A stretch of DNA of 27,976 bases, taken from positions 126,528,039 through 126,556,014 of the forward strand of contig CM044491.1 in the NCBI GenBank assembly GCA_024364805.1. Direction: 5' to 3'. The notes under the pieces are model-generated. The model made no database searches. It saw only the letters and a program-made list of their open reading frames with translations, and was not told where the DNA came from. The stretch is from Euprymna scolopes (lineage: Eukaryota; Mollusca; Cephalopoda; Sepiida; Sepiolidae). Position 1 is the stretch's first letter; each line of letters begins with the position of its first letter. Positions 1 through 9,496 of the stretch are shown in pieces. The translations under genes were made by a program, and so were the position numbers.

Positions 1-161
1 AATGAAAACACATCATCTCAAAAATACAGACAATTACCAAAACATTTCACATAAAAAAATATTTCACAAAGCAATTAAACAATGTACTCAAGCGTGTTTC
101 TACTAAATTTAAATTCAAATCAATATTCATTGTATATAATTCCTCGGGCCGTAGTTTTTTT

Positions 162-344
162 TTAAAGTTGTATATGAATAACAGGGAAAGACAGCTTGCT
201 TTAAGCATTGCTAGTAGATAAAATTTAAGTGTATTAGAAGGCTATAGCAATATCGGTTACCGGTGTGAGAATTGGGGTAGAAAATGTACAAAAATAAACA
301 GACAGGTAGGACGCTCGTAGAATTGTGAATTACCGTACGTTTAA
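162..344. repeat. 183-bp TTAA-bounded repeat, copy 1
   Basis: This segment matches 2402-2584 base for base except for five substitutions and no indels (about 97% identity). The similarity begins at a TTAA (162-165) and ends at a TTAA (341-344) in both copies, which suggests a small element that inserted at TTAA. Beyond TTAAA, the two ends of the unit show no terminal inverted repeat. No open frame or RNA-gene promoter box is evident. The family is unknown to me. The high identity means the two copies are recent, or that one derives from the other. Confidence 0.75.
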
Positions 345-825
345 AGCATATCTTTCAAAAAAAAAAGTAGCAACTTTCACCCGCTGCTATACCTGTAGTA
401 AGACTGCCACTAGAGCAGCCTGTGCTGATTCTCAAACGTTTTAAAAATATAGACACACCGCTTAACGTCAGGGTAATTACCGAACACTTAAACATATAAA
501 TAAATAAATAACAACTAATAAAAACAACACTGTTTTGATACGTCTTCGAAAATTTAAATTTTATTTTAGCCCCAAATCAGAAAAAAATTCAACCCTCAGC
601 AATTAACATGTTCAAACGAAAAGAAAAATATTTCTTTCGCATATAAAAATGTTTAATTGCTTTAACTTACAGTGAGCTCTTTTCATTGATCTATATTTCT
701 CCAGACAAACTCTGGAACACGAGTCGTTCTAGTTCTTTGATAAATGCAGAACATAAACAGAAATACTAAAGAAGGCATTTGCGTAAATATTATGCTTTAT
801 ATTTTATTTCGAATATGAATATATA
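345..825. other. AT-rich spacer, no feature seen
   Basis: This is AT-rich DNA with an A-run at 358-367. I see no open frame of interest, no RNA gene and no recognisable repeat before the mariner left end. Confidence 0.5.
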
Positions 826-1685
826 TAGGGTCGAATGATGAATTTATCGATCTATGAAAACAAAACTTTTATTGAAAAAAATCACTGTAGGTAACTTGAT
901 TATTTAGTAGAGCTGACATCTATTAAATGTAGCCGTCTTCAGCCGCAATCATTGCCTCGATGCGGGTTCGGAACTGGGATGCCTTTACCATAAGCGCCGG
1001 TGAGAGCTCGGCGAATACTCGGCGGATGGCTGCGATCAGGCTGGCTTTCGTGTTGTAAGAGATCTTGTTGGTGATGTTCTCGAAGTATAACCAAACGAAG
1101 TAGTCCAGCGGGTTCAGGCCGGGGAAGAAGAAGGCAATGAGAGAAAGGTACACATTCGTATCATTCCTTCTGCAGCGAAACCTGAATCTCTTTGGAATTG
1201 TAGGCCAGCGCCGTGTTCTGCTGCCACACCCAGGGTTTGCCAGCAGCCAACTAATTGCACCAGGGGATGACCAAACTCTTCAGCACATTCAGGTACACTT
1301 TGCTGTTTACTTTCAAGCCAACTTCGAATATGTGAGGTAGCATGATGAGACCCTCGCTTAAAAAACATACCAAATACCATAACTGTGACCGGAAACTTCA
1401 TTAAGCTGCGCACTAAAGCGTTGATCTGTCCGAATCTGCAGTTCTAGAGTGCTGGCAATGGTCCTGTTGTCATAACTTGGATCAGTAGAGAGCACGAGTT
1501 GCACAGCGGCGCATCTCCGGTTTCACTCATTGAACTTTTTGTCACTTTCAGACATGATAGAAGGCTCCTATCGCGCTTGGAATTTGAATACAACTGGCCA
1601 ACAAAAATAGGAAAGTGGTTTTCATCAACCGGCAATGGAATCATGCCGTTTTTTTCTAGCGCAACAATTTTATCGTTTTACCCTG
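826..1685 (-). mobile_element. Internally deleted mariner-like DNA transposon
   Basis: The element is 860 bp, against roughly 1.3 kb for intact mariners. The outer ends are imperfect inverted repeats: TAGGGTCGAATGATGAAT on the left and, read inward from the right, CAGGGTAAAACGATAAAA. A TA target duplication flanks them at 824-825 and 1686-1687. The transposase reads on the minus strand, and its well-preserved C-terminus lies near the left end. The size deficit suggests an internal deletion that removed most of the helix-turn-helix region and the first catalytic block. It lies between the two copies of the 183-bp TTAA repeat. Confidence 0.75.
923..1644 (-). pseudogene. Mariner-family transposase, broken
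   Basis: Reading the minus strand, the N-terminal remnant (1644-1444) runs into a block with the mariner-like string KFPVTVMVFG (about 1400-1370). The C-terminal piece follows (1153-923), with PGLNPLDYFVW and then ENITN, FRTRIEA and a terminal DGYI before the stop. In mariners the LDY aspartate is the third catalytic acid of the D,D34D triad, and it is present here. The region normally holding the second acid reads WQQNTALA (about 1230-1201), so Asp has become Asn. The catalytic block is out of frame with the C-terminal piece. The DNA-binding half is largely missing. The gene is inactive, and identity rests on family-typical motifs. Confidence 0.8.
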
Positions 1686-1687
1686 TA

Positions 1688-2401
1688 CTTGTATTTAATT
1701 TATATTCTTTATTCTTATTGATGCATTCCGTTTTTATTTGTGTTGTCTAATACACATTTCGTTGTAAAAGAAGCTTAATTTATTTTAAAGGACATTTTAA
1801 TGAATTTTGGGGACGAGTGAATCCTTATAAGCGTCAACAAGAATTACATAATAAAACCGTTTCATAGAAAATCCCTCGACGGCAATTTAAACAAATTCAA
1901 CGTAATTATACACGTGTGATTAAAATATCATTTACAAAGTTTCTGTATAGAAATACAGTGACATGATAAAGGTTTGGTGACACGTATTTAGGCAAAACCT
2001 GTAAAAAAGTTCTATGATTGATAAATATTTTTCAGATTATTTAATGTCGAATTTAGTAATTTTCGAAAAAGTTTTCTATAAGTTCTGTATACCTACACAT
2101 ATTTATTCATTGTGTTTGGTTTGATTGTTTTGTAGAAGAAAATTGTTTGTTTGGTCTCTGACTTTGCAGAACATCATTCAGTTTTGCAAAGAAAAAAACA
2201 ATGACGTTAATGTTTTTTTATCAGGAAGACAGTATCTTCAGAGAGCCTGATCTGGTAAAAGCAGATGCTCTAACAGGTATTACTACTCCGAGCCAAAGTT
2301 GACCTGGGAGCAATAATAACTTATGAGTAACTCCACATTCCTCACATCATCCAAGTACGGACCCAATTACAGGAACTATTTTAAGGTCACACTAAGAACC
2401 A
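1688..2401. other. Intergenic DNA with one weak exon-like island
   Basis: This is mostly AT-rich. A slightly GC-richer stretch at about 2220-2400 contains a good-looking splice acceptor (a T-run followed by ATCAG at 2220-2224), then 52 nt without a stop in one frame and a GT donor at 2277. No protein family is recognised, so no gene is called. Confidence 0.35.
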
Positions 2402-2584
2402 TTAAAGTTGTATATGAATAACAGGGAAAGACAGCTTGCTTTAAGCATTGCTAGTAGATAAAATTTAAGTGTATTAGAAGGCTATAGCAATATGGGTTAC
2501 CGGTGTGAGAATTGGGGTGGAAAATGTAGAAAAATAAACAGACAGGTAGGACGCTCATAGAATTGTGAATTACTGTACGTTTAA
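2402..2584. repeat. 183-bp TTAA-bounded repeat, copy 2
   Basis: This is the second copy of the unit at 162-344, in the same orientation and exactly 2240 bp downstream. It is the same length, with five substitutions. Similarity stops at the TTAA on both sides, apart from a vague T-rich resemblance just to the right. That argues for two insertions of one short family, or a copied unit, rather than for a long tandem duplication. Confidence 0.75.
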
Positions 2585-2999
2585 TTATTTTTCAAAGTCG
2601 CATGTAGCATCATATATAAATTCAGTAAATGGGAACTTACTGTCTTTTGAGACCAGGATAGCTGGTGTGTTTGATATTTCGAAATAACATCCCTTTGTTA
2701 AAAAGAAAATAAAGTTTGAAAACCGAAGAATGTTTCAAAAGAGAGAAAACGCCATGGTAATGAAGTTTAGTTGAAACTACTAAGCAGGAAATAAATCTAA
2801 TTAATAGTGTTAAGTTCTAAGGTTTTAATTTAATCTGGTGTGTAATAATATATATTTAATTTTATTAATTTATCAGAATTGTATCTTATTTTTTACTTTT
2901 AAAATGTTTAATTTTTATATTTATTTAATTATTTATTTTCCTTTTATTTATTTTCTTTTTTCTTTTTCATATACGCATATATATTTAACTTAATTATAC

Positions 3000-3038
<39 letters not shown>

Positions 3039-4916
3039 ACCGTAGTACTTGAGTTTTTCAGTTTAAACCTTAAAGCCATTTTCATCGCACAAGCAGTAAA
3101 GCCAAGCATATAAAATCGACAGTATCTTCTTTGATATGACAGTGCCGTGTTTGAAATGATTATTTTAGTTTCGAGCACAACTGACGTATGGTACTTTACT
3201 TTTGCCTTTTAAACTCCAGTGCAAGCCATTATAAATAAAAACATAATTCTTCTAAAATCAACAGTAGGTTCTCTACAGAGCAATGCAACCTAAAATATAT
3301 TGTGAACTAAGTCATTCCGAGGTATGTGAGCTTTCTCTCGGTGTATTGCGATCGATCCCAAGCTAAAGCAGGCAATCAATCAATTTGATAGAAAAATGGG
3401 CTATTTCACCGATTTCGATGGCAAAAACTATATGGAAGTGTGAAACATTAGTCACCATTCAATCCCGGACAATGTTGGATGTTAGTAAATTATACGTCTT
3501 GTAAGTTTTAGATTTTGAGCATTTCTCCGCTCTTTGCTAGAAAATGATAAAATAAATTAATGATAATAAAACCATTGAATTAAAATTTTCAATATTGCAC
3601 AGCGTTCATTTTTATCGTAACGTGCAACCCAGCTCATCTTAAATCTCTTGAACGATTGGTAAAGAAACCTGTTATCTCTTCACAAATGATCCTGCGCATG
3701 AATTATAGTTAAAAAAAATAACTGCTTTAGTGAACAAAGTTTAATTTCAAGACAAAAATATCTCTTAGTCTGTAATATATTTATACATATTAATCACTCC
3801 TCAGTTAGCGTTCAAATCTGTCTTTTTTGTTCGGTTTCCATTTTCTTCGTTTTGTTTACATGCAGATGTGGACGAGATTCAGTGTCTATTAAAATATATT
3901 AAATTTCTTGGAGTGTTTGACAGTTTAATTGAAATGTTCCTGTATTTAAAAATCTGATAAGTTTTGTCTGATAATTGTCTTCAATATGTATAAATAGTTT
4001 ACAGGGCGAAACATTTTCGGTTTTGGAATTAAACTTTGTGCATTCTATAAAAATACAATGGTTTTATTTGCTAATAAGTAGAGCAGTTTGGCCTTGCATG
4101 TTAAGACCAAAAATTAACACCCGACTAATTTTAAAATTACAATTTAGCGTGATGATTTCCTGTTGGCTTATTTTGGAACAAAGAACGGTGCATCACTTCC
4201 AATATTAAAGCTAAAAAATGCCTGTTTATTTACTTTTACGTTATATATAAGTCGTTAATCATGTGTCAAGGGGACCTATATTTATTATTTTACTTAAGAA
4301 ACGGATCAAAAAGCATAGAAAAATCGTATCCTTATTATATAGGGAGTTATTGTAGAGGTGGCGAATTTGAAATTTAATTACAAACAACTATATTTTTATA
4401 CAGATATGTGACTTATTTAAAATAATATTTTTTTCATTTCTAATTGAGATTCAATTCTTTAGATAAGAATTACGGCACATATTATTTTAGGTATTACTGA
4501 TAATAAAAAAGTTCAGAGTAGAAAATAAAGGTTGATGATGTAAAAGACATTGCAAATTTAAGTTAAAAGGTTGACCTTTCAAACTAGTACCGACACTCAA
4601 AACCATATTAAATAAGATATCAAATATATCAGAAACGAAAATATTAAAAATCATTTTTATTTTCAATAGAAAATGACAGGTTAAAAAAACCTTAGACTTT
4701 TACAAGTGTGTAAGGACGATCAAGTGCACCTGCGGCTTGGCGCATGGGGGACGATAAATAAAAAATAAGATTGCCTAAAGCAATAAACACAGAGCTAGTA
4801 AATGATGAAAATAAGTTTGAAATATCGATTATGGACGTTTATTTACTAATGAAAGAAATTTACTTTTAATAATTAAAGTAAAAAAAAGACTTAGCACACG
4901 CATCGAAAATAAAGTG
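2585..4916. other. AT-rich DNA, no gene recognised
   Basis: About 2.3 kb of low-GC sequence with short A and T runs. The longest open frames (for example 3975-4208, plus strand) have unremarkable composition and match no family I know. A (TG)n tract lies at 3005-3035. No tRNA, rRNA or transposon end was seen. Confidence 0.5.
3005..3035. repeat. (TG)n microsatellite
   Basis: A pure TG dinucleotide tract of about 31 bp, preceded by a short ATATAT run. Confidence 0.95.
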
Positions 4917-5071
4917 ATATATACACACACACATATATATATATATACATACACACACATATATATACACATACACACATATATATGCACACACACATAG
5001 ACATATATATACACCCACATATATACACACACATATTTATACACACACATACACACACACATATATATATA
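4917..5071. repeat. Compound (CA)n/(TA)n microsatellite
   Basis: About 155 bp of alternating blocks of CA and TA dinucleotides. It produces long but meaningless reading frames rich in Cys, Val, Tyr and Ile on the minus strand. Confidence 0.95.
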
Positions 5072-5178
5072 ACATTAATAGGAGCAAAATTAACGAGATA
5101 AGAAAAGATGAATAAAATCTTTTCAAATTCGAAAGTGCAAAAATATAAATATAGAAGTATATACTTGTAGAACAACAA

Positions 5179-5223
5179 CCTCTAAAGAGAAGACTCTTTC
5201 TTTGAAACTCCATGGCATAAGAT
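5179..5223 (+). ncRNA. Hammerhead-like motif, left copy (degenerate)
   Basis: The layout matches the right-hand copy: a CUxANGA-type core, a stem II of about five pairs, GAAA, a short palindromic stem III around CCATGG and a UA site. Core and stem pairing are less perfect than at 9371-9416, so activity is unlikely. Confidence 0.4.
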
Positions 5224-5297
5224 AACTTTCACTTTTCTTTCGTATTCCGTGTTTTTAATAAAATATCTTAAATTTTAATTGTACAATATCTTGACTT
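5179..5297 (+). repeat. Left terminal direct repeat of the Penelope-like element
   Basis: This matches 9372-9489 in direct orientation, with scattered substitutions and small indels. Shared landmarks are CTTTCTTTGAAAC, CATGG, a TTTCGTA/TTTCGTAT block, AATAAAAT and the closing ACAATATCTTGAC. The sequences before and after differ, so the repeat boundaries are clear. Confidence 0.75.
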
Positions 5298-5899
5298 TTT
5301 CTACTGATATTAGGCTCTATCATTGATATTGAGCCTTTTAATTCTGGATAAAATTGTTGTTCTATGAATATATACTTCTATATTTATTTTCAAATGTAAA
5401 AAAGTTTTATAAATGTTTTCTCATCTAGGGAAATTCGCTCCTATTACTCTATAACCCCCCCGTAGTTGGAGGTTTGTTACTTATCCAGATATGTTCAACA
5501 ACGAATACCCTCCCTTTTCTGCTAAAAACATAACAATTACTATGAAGCAAGTTTACATCTTCCAATTCGTTTAATCTTAAAATATTTTCTGAAAAATGTA
5601 AGATGGAGAGTTTTCCACAGCGAAATGAATTACAACAGCAACTATAATATGACACACTTACTGAAGAACAAATCCACCCGGTACACTACTCCATCAACTC
5701 CAGTAGTGAACACAAGAGGATTTAAAGAGAAACAGCTTAAATCTTCCCCTCATCCCAACCACAATCCTTATTTAGATAAGTTTCAAAACGTATGATCAAT
5801 TTGATAAAAAGAATCAAATTAAAAAAAAAGCATACACACTTTCAATCCAATCACTAAAAAATTAAACAATTCTGCTAGTAAAGTTAAAAAAACACCTCA

Positions 5900-7970
5900 T
5901 TTATTCGTTCATGCTGATGAGGCAAAAAAACTATTATAAACTAGATTACTCTACCTAAAAAAACACAAATATATAAGAAACTAAATCAATAATATAAAAT
6001 AACATTATATAGCACTTCAGAGAGCATAAACCTTGACGCCAGATATATCTTTTAAACAATCAAAATTCATAATACAGAAATTCTAACCCCATGAACTCCA
6101 AAGTTTACTCTTAAAGACCACAAACACAACTTCCATGGTAACCCCACTATTACATTAGTTTGTCCCTCTAGCTCAGATTTAGGAGTTGTAAGTAAAAGAA
6201 TACTAGATAATATCATCCCATTCATCATGAAAAATACCCTTTCTTCTTTTGCTCGGACTCAGTTTAAAATGGTCACTTAACCTTAAAAATAAGCAAATGC
6301 TTAGCTTTATGACATTTTACATTAATGATTATTATTTCCCCTATTTTCCTAAATAAGGTTCTCATCTCTACAAAAATGCACCGATATCACAGACATAGAA
6401 ATAAGGTATTCTTTTTTTACTAAACTATTCCTCTTATATCTTGACAATAAAATTTGGACAAGGAATGACACCTAATAACTGATATTCTCATGAATGTCTG
6501 ACTCTGCATAAGTCATAGACTTAGCTTATATTTGTTGAAAGAAATCAAGCTCGTACTTAAATATATTCTAGGAGGACTATATAGAGGCAACGCACTTCTT
6601 ATTTCTAGAGCTAGTTCTATAGAATATAATAATACAACTAAGGAGCTACACTGTTTTTTCAATACTTTAGCCCGTACCATAATTATAGATCTTGATAAGA
6701 AAACATCAACTTTTTTAGACGTCACTTTAAACCTAATTTCAGAATCATTATCCCCTACCATAAAACTAACTTCTCACTCTTCTATGTCCATAAAATTTGA
6801 CATCACTCTAATTCAATTATAAAATCAATAGTTTCCCCGATTTCAAACAAAATACCCAAGCTATCAGCCGACAGAGAAACTTTCGACCTAAACCCTACTT
6901 TTTTAAATAATGCCTTATTAAATTCGGAATACTGTGAGGAAATTAAATTCACCCAAGACAAACTCGCTCCGAACCGCCTTAACACCGTAATAGCACATGA
7001 TATGACACGAAAAACACCTAATCCGATCTCTTTGCTTAATTTAAATAGCGATTAAAATAAGCCCCAATAATTATTATGTCTAATCCGCCAACTGATTCCC
7101 ACCATTCTGTTCTCCGAAACCGTCTAAAAAAGAAGAAAAATATCTGATTTGACCCCCTTTAGCATTAACGTCTTAACTAATATACCGAAGCATCTAATAA
7201 TAAGAAAATTAGGATTATTTAATCTACGCCTACCCCTGTACATCCACTATTTATTGTAATTGCTAAAACAAACTGAACTGCCCATTTGATAATAACTACA
7301 TACACAAGGATGCTTGTACCGAACTAAATCACACCAAAATATTCTTCCTATTGTCCCCAATGATCTTAACTTTAATCCAACGTTTTCTCGAGTATACTCC
7401 AAAAACTCATTTTAACCCCTTTCCAAAATTATTTCTCCCCTAATTGCTAACGATAATAGTAACTATGTTATTAAACACCCCAGAAATTCTGTGGATATAT
7501 TGCCGACTTCTCCCACAATCATTACTTAAGCCCGAAATATAATTAACCACACTAATTCTTGCAACCTTTCTTTACCTAATTTTAACAGTAGTAATCATTC
7601 AATTAACATAACAAACATTCTCTAAAAGTCATACGTACATTGACTAAACCTTCAAGCTAATTAAACTCCACATTTCAAATTATATCCATTCATTTAACGA
7701 AGATAACATTGATAAAAAGGGTACAACACTTTCTACATTAATTACAAATCTTAGGGCTAAAAACATAAGCTTTTCTATTAAATAGTCAATACTCCAAAAT
7801 CTAAATACTACACTCCAGGCGCTAAGTCTTGCCAGCTTTGTATATCTGAAGCTGTAAGCATTATCACCTTATATCAAAGTATTAACATAATTAATTTTAA
7901 AAACGAATTAATATCAAGTTGCAAGCATAGGAAAAATACAATTATAGCCTATTCGAAATTACATAACTAT
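5900..7970 (+). pseudogene. Penelope-like RT and GIY-YIG endonuclease, relic
   Basis: The longest continuous piece (6532-6822, 96 residues) contains a GLYRGNALLISR block where the family's RT active-site motif (YRDD-type) lies, followed by FLDVTLNLIS, which is characteristic of this RT family. An upstream island near 5910 reads FVHADEAKKL, resembling the conserved ADK-T-N motif that precedes the RT core. Further down, an island near 7120 looks like the KRKxIWFxPPF region. Another near 7820-7920 has a CxxC pair and a later C-H, matching the cysteine cluster at the end of the GIY-YIG domain. Many breaks separate these islands. Function in life would have been RT plus nicking endonuclease for retrotransposition. 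Confidence 0.65.
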
Positions 7971-7974
7971 TGAA

Positions 7975-9370
7975 ACCACCATTCACTTTACCTTCGAGTC
8001 ATTAGCTGATAATTTGTATATAACCCTGACCTGAAATTTTCCTTTTACCTATAATCCCCTTTTCTCTTATATTTATCATTCTTAAATACTTTTATCCTTT
8101 CATGCTTACTGCCCCGTTACCCCCTTTTTGACCGTTTCGTCATTTTCATTATACAATAATCCTCTAGCATCAAGTCCCTTTATATCTTTCTAATACATCC
8201 TTTGCATTTTCACCCGTCTGCCTTTATCCCAAACGAATCCACATTTCGTGTCTTGATACTATCATCCTCTTCAGCAATACATGATCTCCTCTACACTTTT
8301 TATTCTATATAGTTTAATTTTTTCCCACTCTATTCTATAAGATGTTTCCCTAATTTGTTTTCTACATTTAGTTACTCCCCGATCGTTTTTAGTACCTTAA
8401 CCGTTAACTCTTACTTTTTCGATTCTCTCCCCTGAACCATATTCTACTGTTAATTACATTTATCCCTCTATATCATCACTTAAATGTATCTCTCATTTTA
8501 ACATTTTCTATGCCCCCTCCTCCAAAATTCTTTCGAGACCAGCATACTTTATTTGCCCACTTGATTCTCTAACACATGAGTTTGAAAGTCTTATATATTT
8601 CAGTTTTACTAATTTGGTTTTATAAATTTTTACAATTCTTTCATACACGGATTATTTCTTCATATTATCTTTATCGAGAATTTTTAATAATGTATTAATA
8701 TTTTTTTAATTATACATTTTTCTGAATCTATTTATTTATCTTTTACCGTTTTCTCCTTATTTCAAACTATAGTTCTCTTACACCAAGTAACTTGATAACT
8801 TTTTCCATCCTCCTTGCATAACCCTTTCTTTTTCTAACCCTTCTTCTATGCCCCGTTTAATTCCAGCCTGATTGTAAAACATTTCTTCGCTCTGCTTTAA
8901 GCTTTACACTTTCTCTTCCGTTTACTTTTACGTTTTACTCTTTCAATCTTTTCAGATTTACATTTACCAAGTGTCCTGCTTCAAATCTAATTCCCTACTT
9001 TATTTGTACTCTTTTTCATTTCAACCCTATATTAAAAAAAAGACTTCATATGCCTCTCTGCACAAGTATTTACTCCCGCATTTCACTACAGGATTTGTCT
9101 ACATGAACTTTTCATTCCTTCTCTAACTCCGGATATTTTGTAAAGAGATTCCAAAGGAACCTCTTTACGGATTCACTAATCGACCCACCTATTGCGAACT
9201 TTCGGATACCACTGGATATTTACAGTCATACATATTGGATATTGCTGAGTTTTCCCTTTCACTTTATCTATAAACTTATACTTGTCTTTAAATTTTTTCT
9301 CGACTGTTATCAAAATCGAGCTAATCAGCAAAAATAGGTTCTTATCAATACTCACTTTTTGATTACTTTT
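7975..9370 (+). other. Pyrimidine-rich 3' region of the Penelope-like element
   Basis: On the plus strand, much of 7975-9130 is strongly biased to C and T, with repeated CCCTTTT-, TCTTTC- and TTACCC-like strings and few G. No coding motif is seen. It lies between the endonuclease relic and the right terminal repeat, so it is probably the 3' untranslated part of the element. Confidence 0.5.
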
Positions 9371-9416
9371 TCCTCTGAGGAGAAGAATCTTTCTTTGAAA
9401 CTTCATGGAATAAAGA
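9371..9416 (+). ncRNA. Hammerhead ribozyme-like motif (type I layout)
   Basis: In order: stem I strand TCCT, core CTGAGGA (fits CUGANGA), stem II GAAGAA/TTCTTT with a TCT loop (six pairs including one G-U), then GAAA, a short stem III (ACTTC, AT, GGAAT) with one mismatch and one wobble, and U followed by A at the expected cleavage position (9411-9412). The stem I return strand AAGA has one mismatch. All core positions are kept. Very short, near-palindromic stem III helices are known from hammerheads in Penelope-class terminal repeats, which are thought to work as dimers. No activity is shown here. Confidence 0.6.
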
Positions 9417-9489
9417 ACCTTCCACGTGTATTTCGTAGTTTTTGTTTTGAATAAAATATTGTAAATGTTAATTCTACAATATCTTGACC
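9372..9489 (+). repeat. Right terminal direct repeat of the Penelope-like element
   Basis: Direct copy of 5179-5297. The match ends at ACAATATCTTGAC. A few bases later the (TACA)n tail of the neighbouring LINE begins. Confidence 0.75.
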
Positions 9490-9496
9490 TTCTTTA

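Larger units (their letters stand above)
5145..5387. repeat. 34-bp inverted repeat around the left terminal repeat
   Basis: The arm at 5145-5178 and the arm at 5354-5387 are inverted copies with three mismatches over 34 bp. The arms enclose about 175 bp that include the left direct repeat of the Penelope-like element and its hammerhead-like motif. A transcript could fold into a stem with a large loop. Inverted fragments at the left end are common in the Penelope class. A separate MITE-like palindrome is the alternative. Confidence 0.7.
5179..9489 (+). mobile_element. Penelope-like retroelement, decayed
   Basis: The element is about 4.3 kb. It has a direct repeat of about 118 bp at both ends (5179-5297 and 9372-9489), a reverse-transcriptase-related coding relic in the middle and a GIY-YIG-type endonuclease relic behind it. 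A pyrimidine-rich stretch of about 1.1 kb follows. Terminal direct repeats carrying hammerhead motifs, RT and GIY-YIG together are the hallmark of Penelope-like elements. The copy is heavily broken, with many interruptions, and looks old. The right terminal repeat ends where the 3' tail of a minus-strand LINE begins, so the two elements abut. Confidence 0.7.

Noticed and set aside
162-2584. The 183-bp direct repeats as terminal repeats of an LTR element
   Set aside because: The units do not begin with TG or end with CA. No primer-binding site follows the left copy and no polypurine tract precedes the right one. The interior holds a mariner, not gag or pol.
4829-5178. Minus-strand frames rich in Cys, Val and Tyr as proteins
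   Set aside because: They are translations of the CA/TA microsatellite at 4917-5071.
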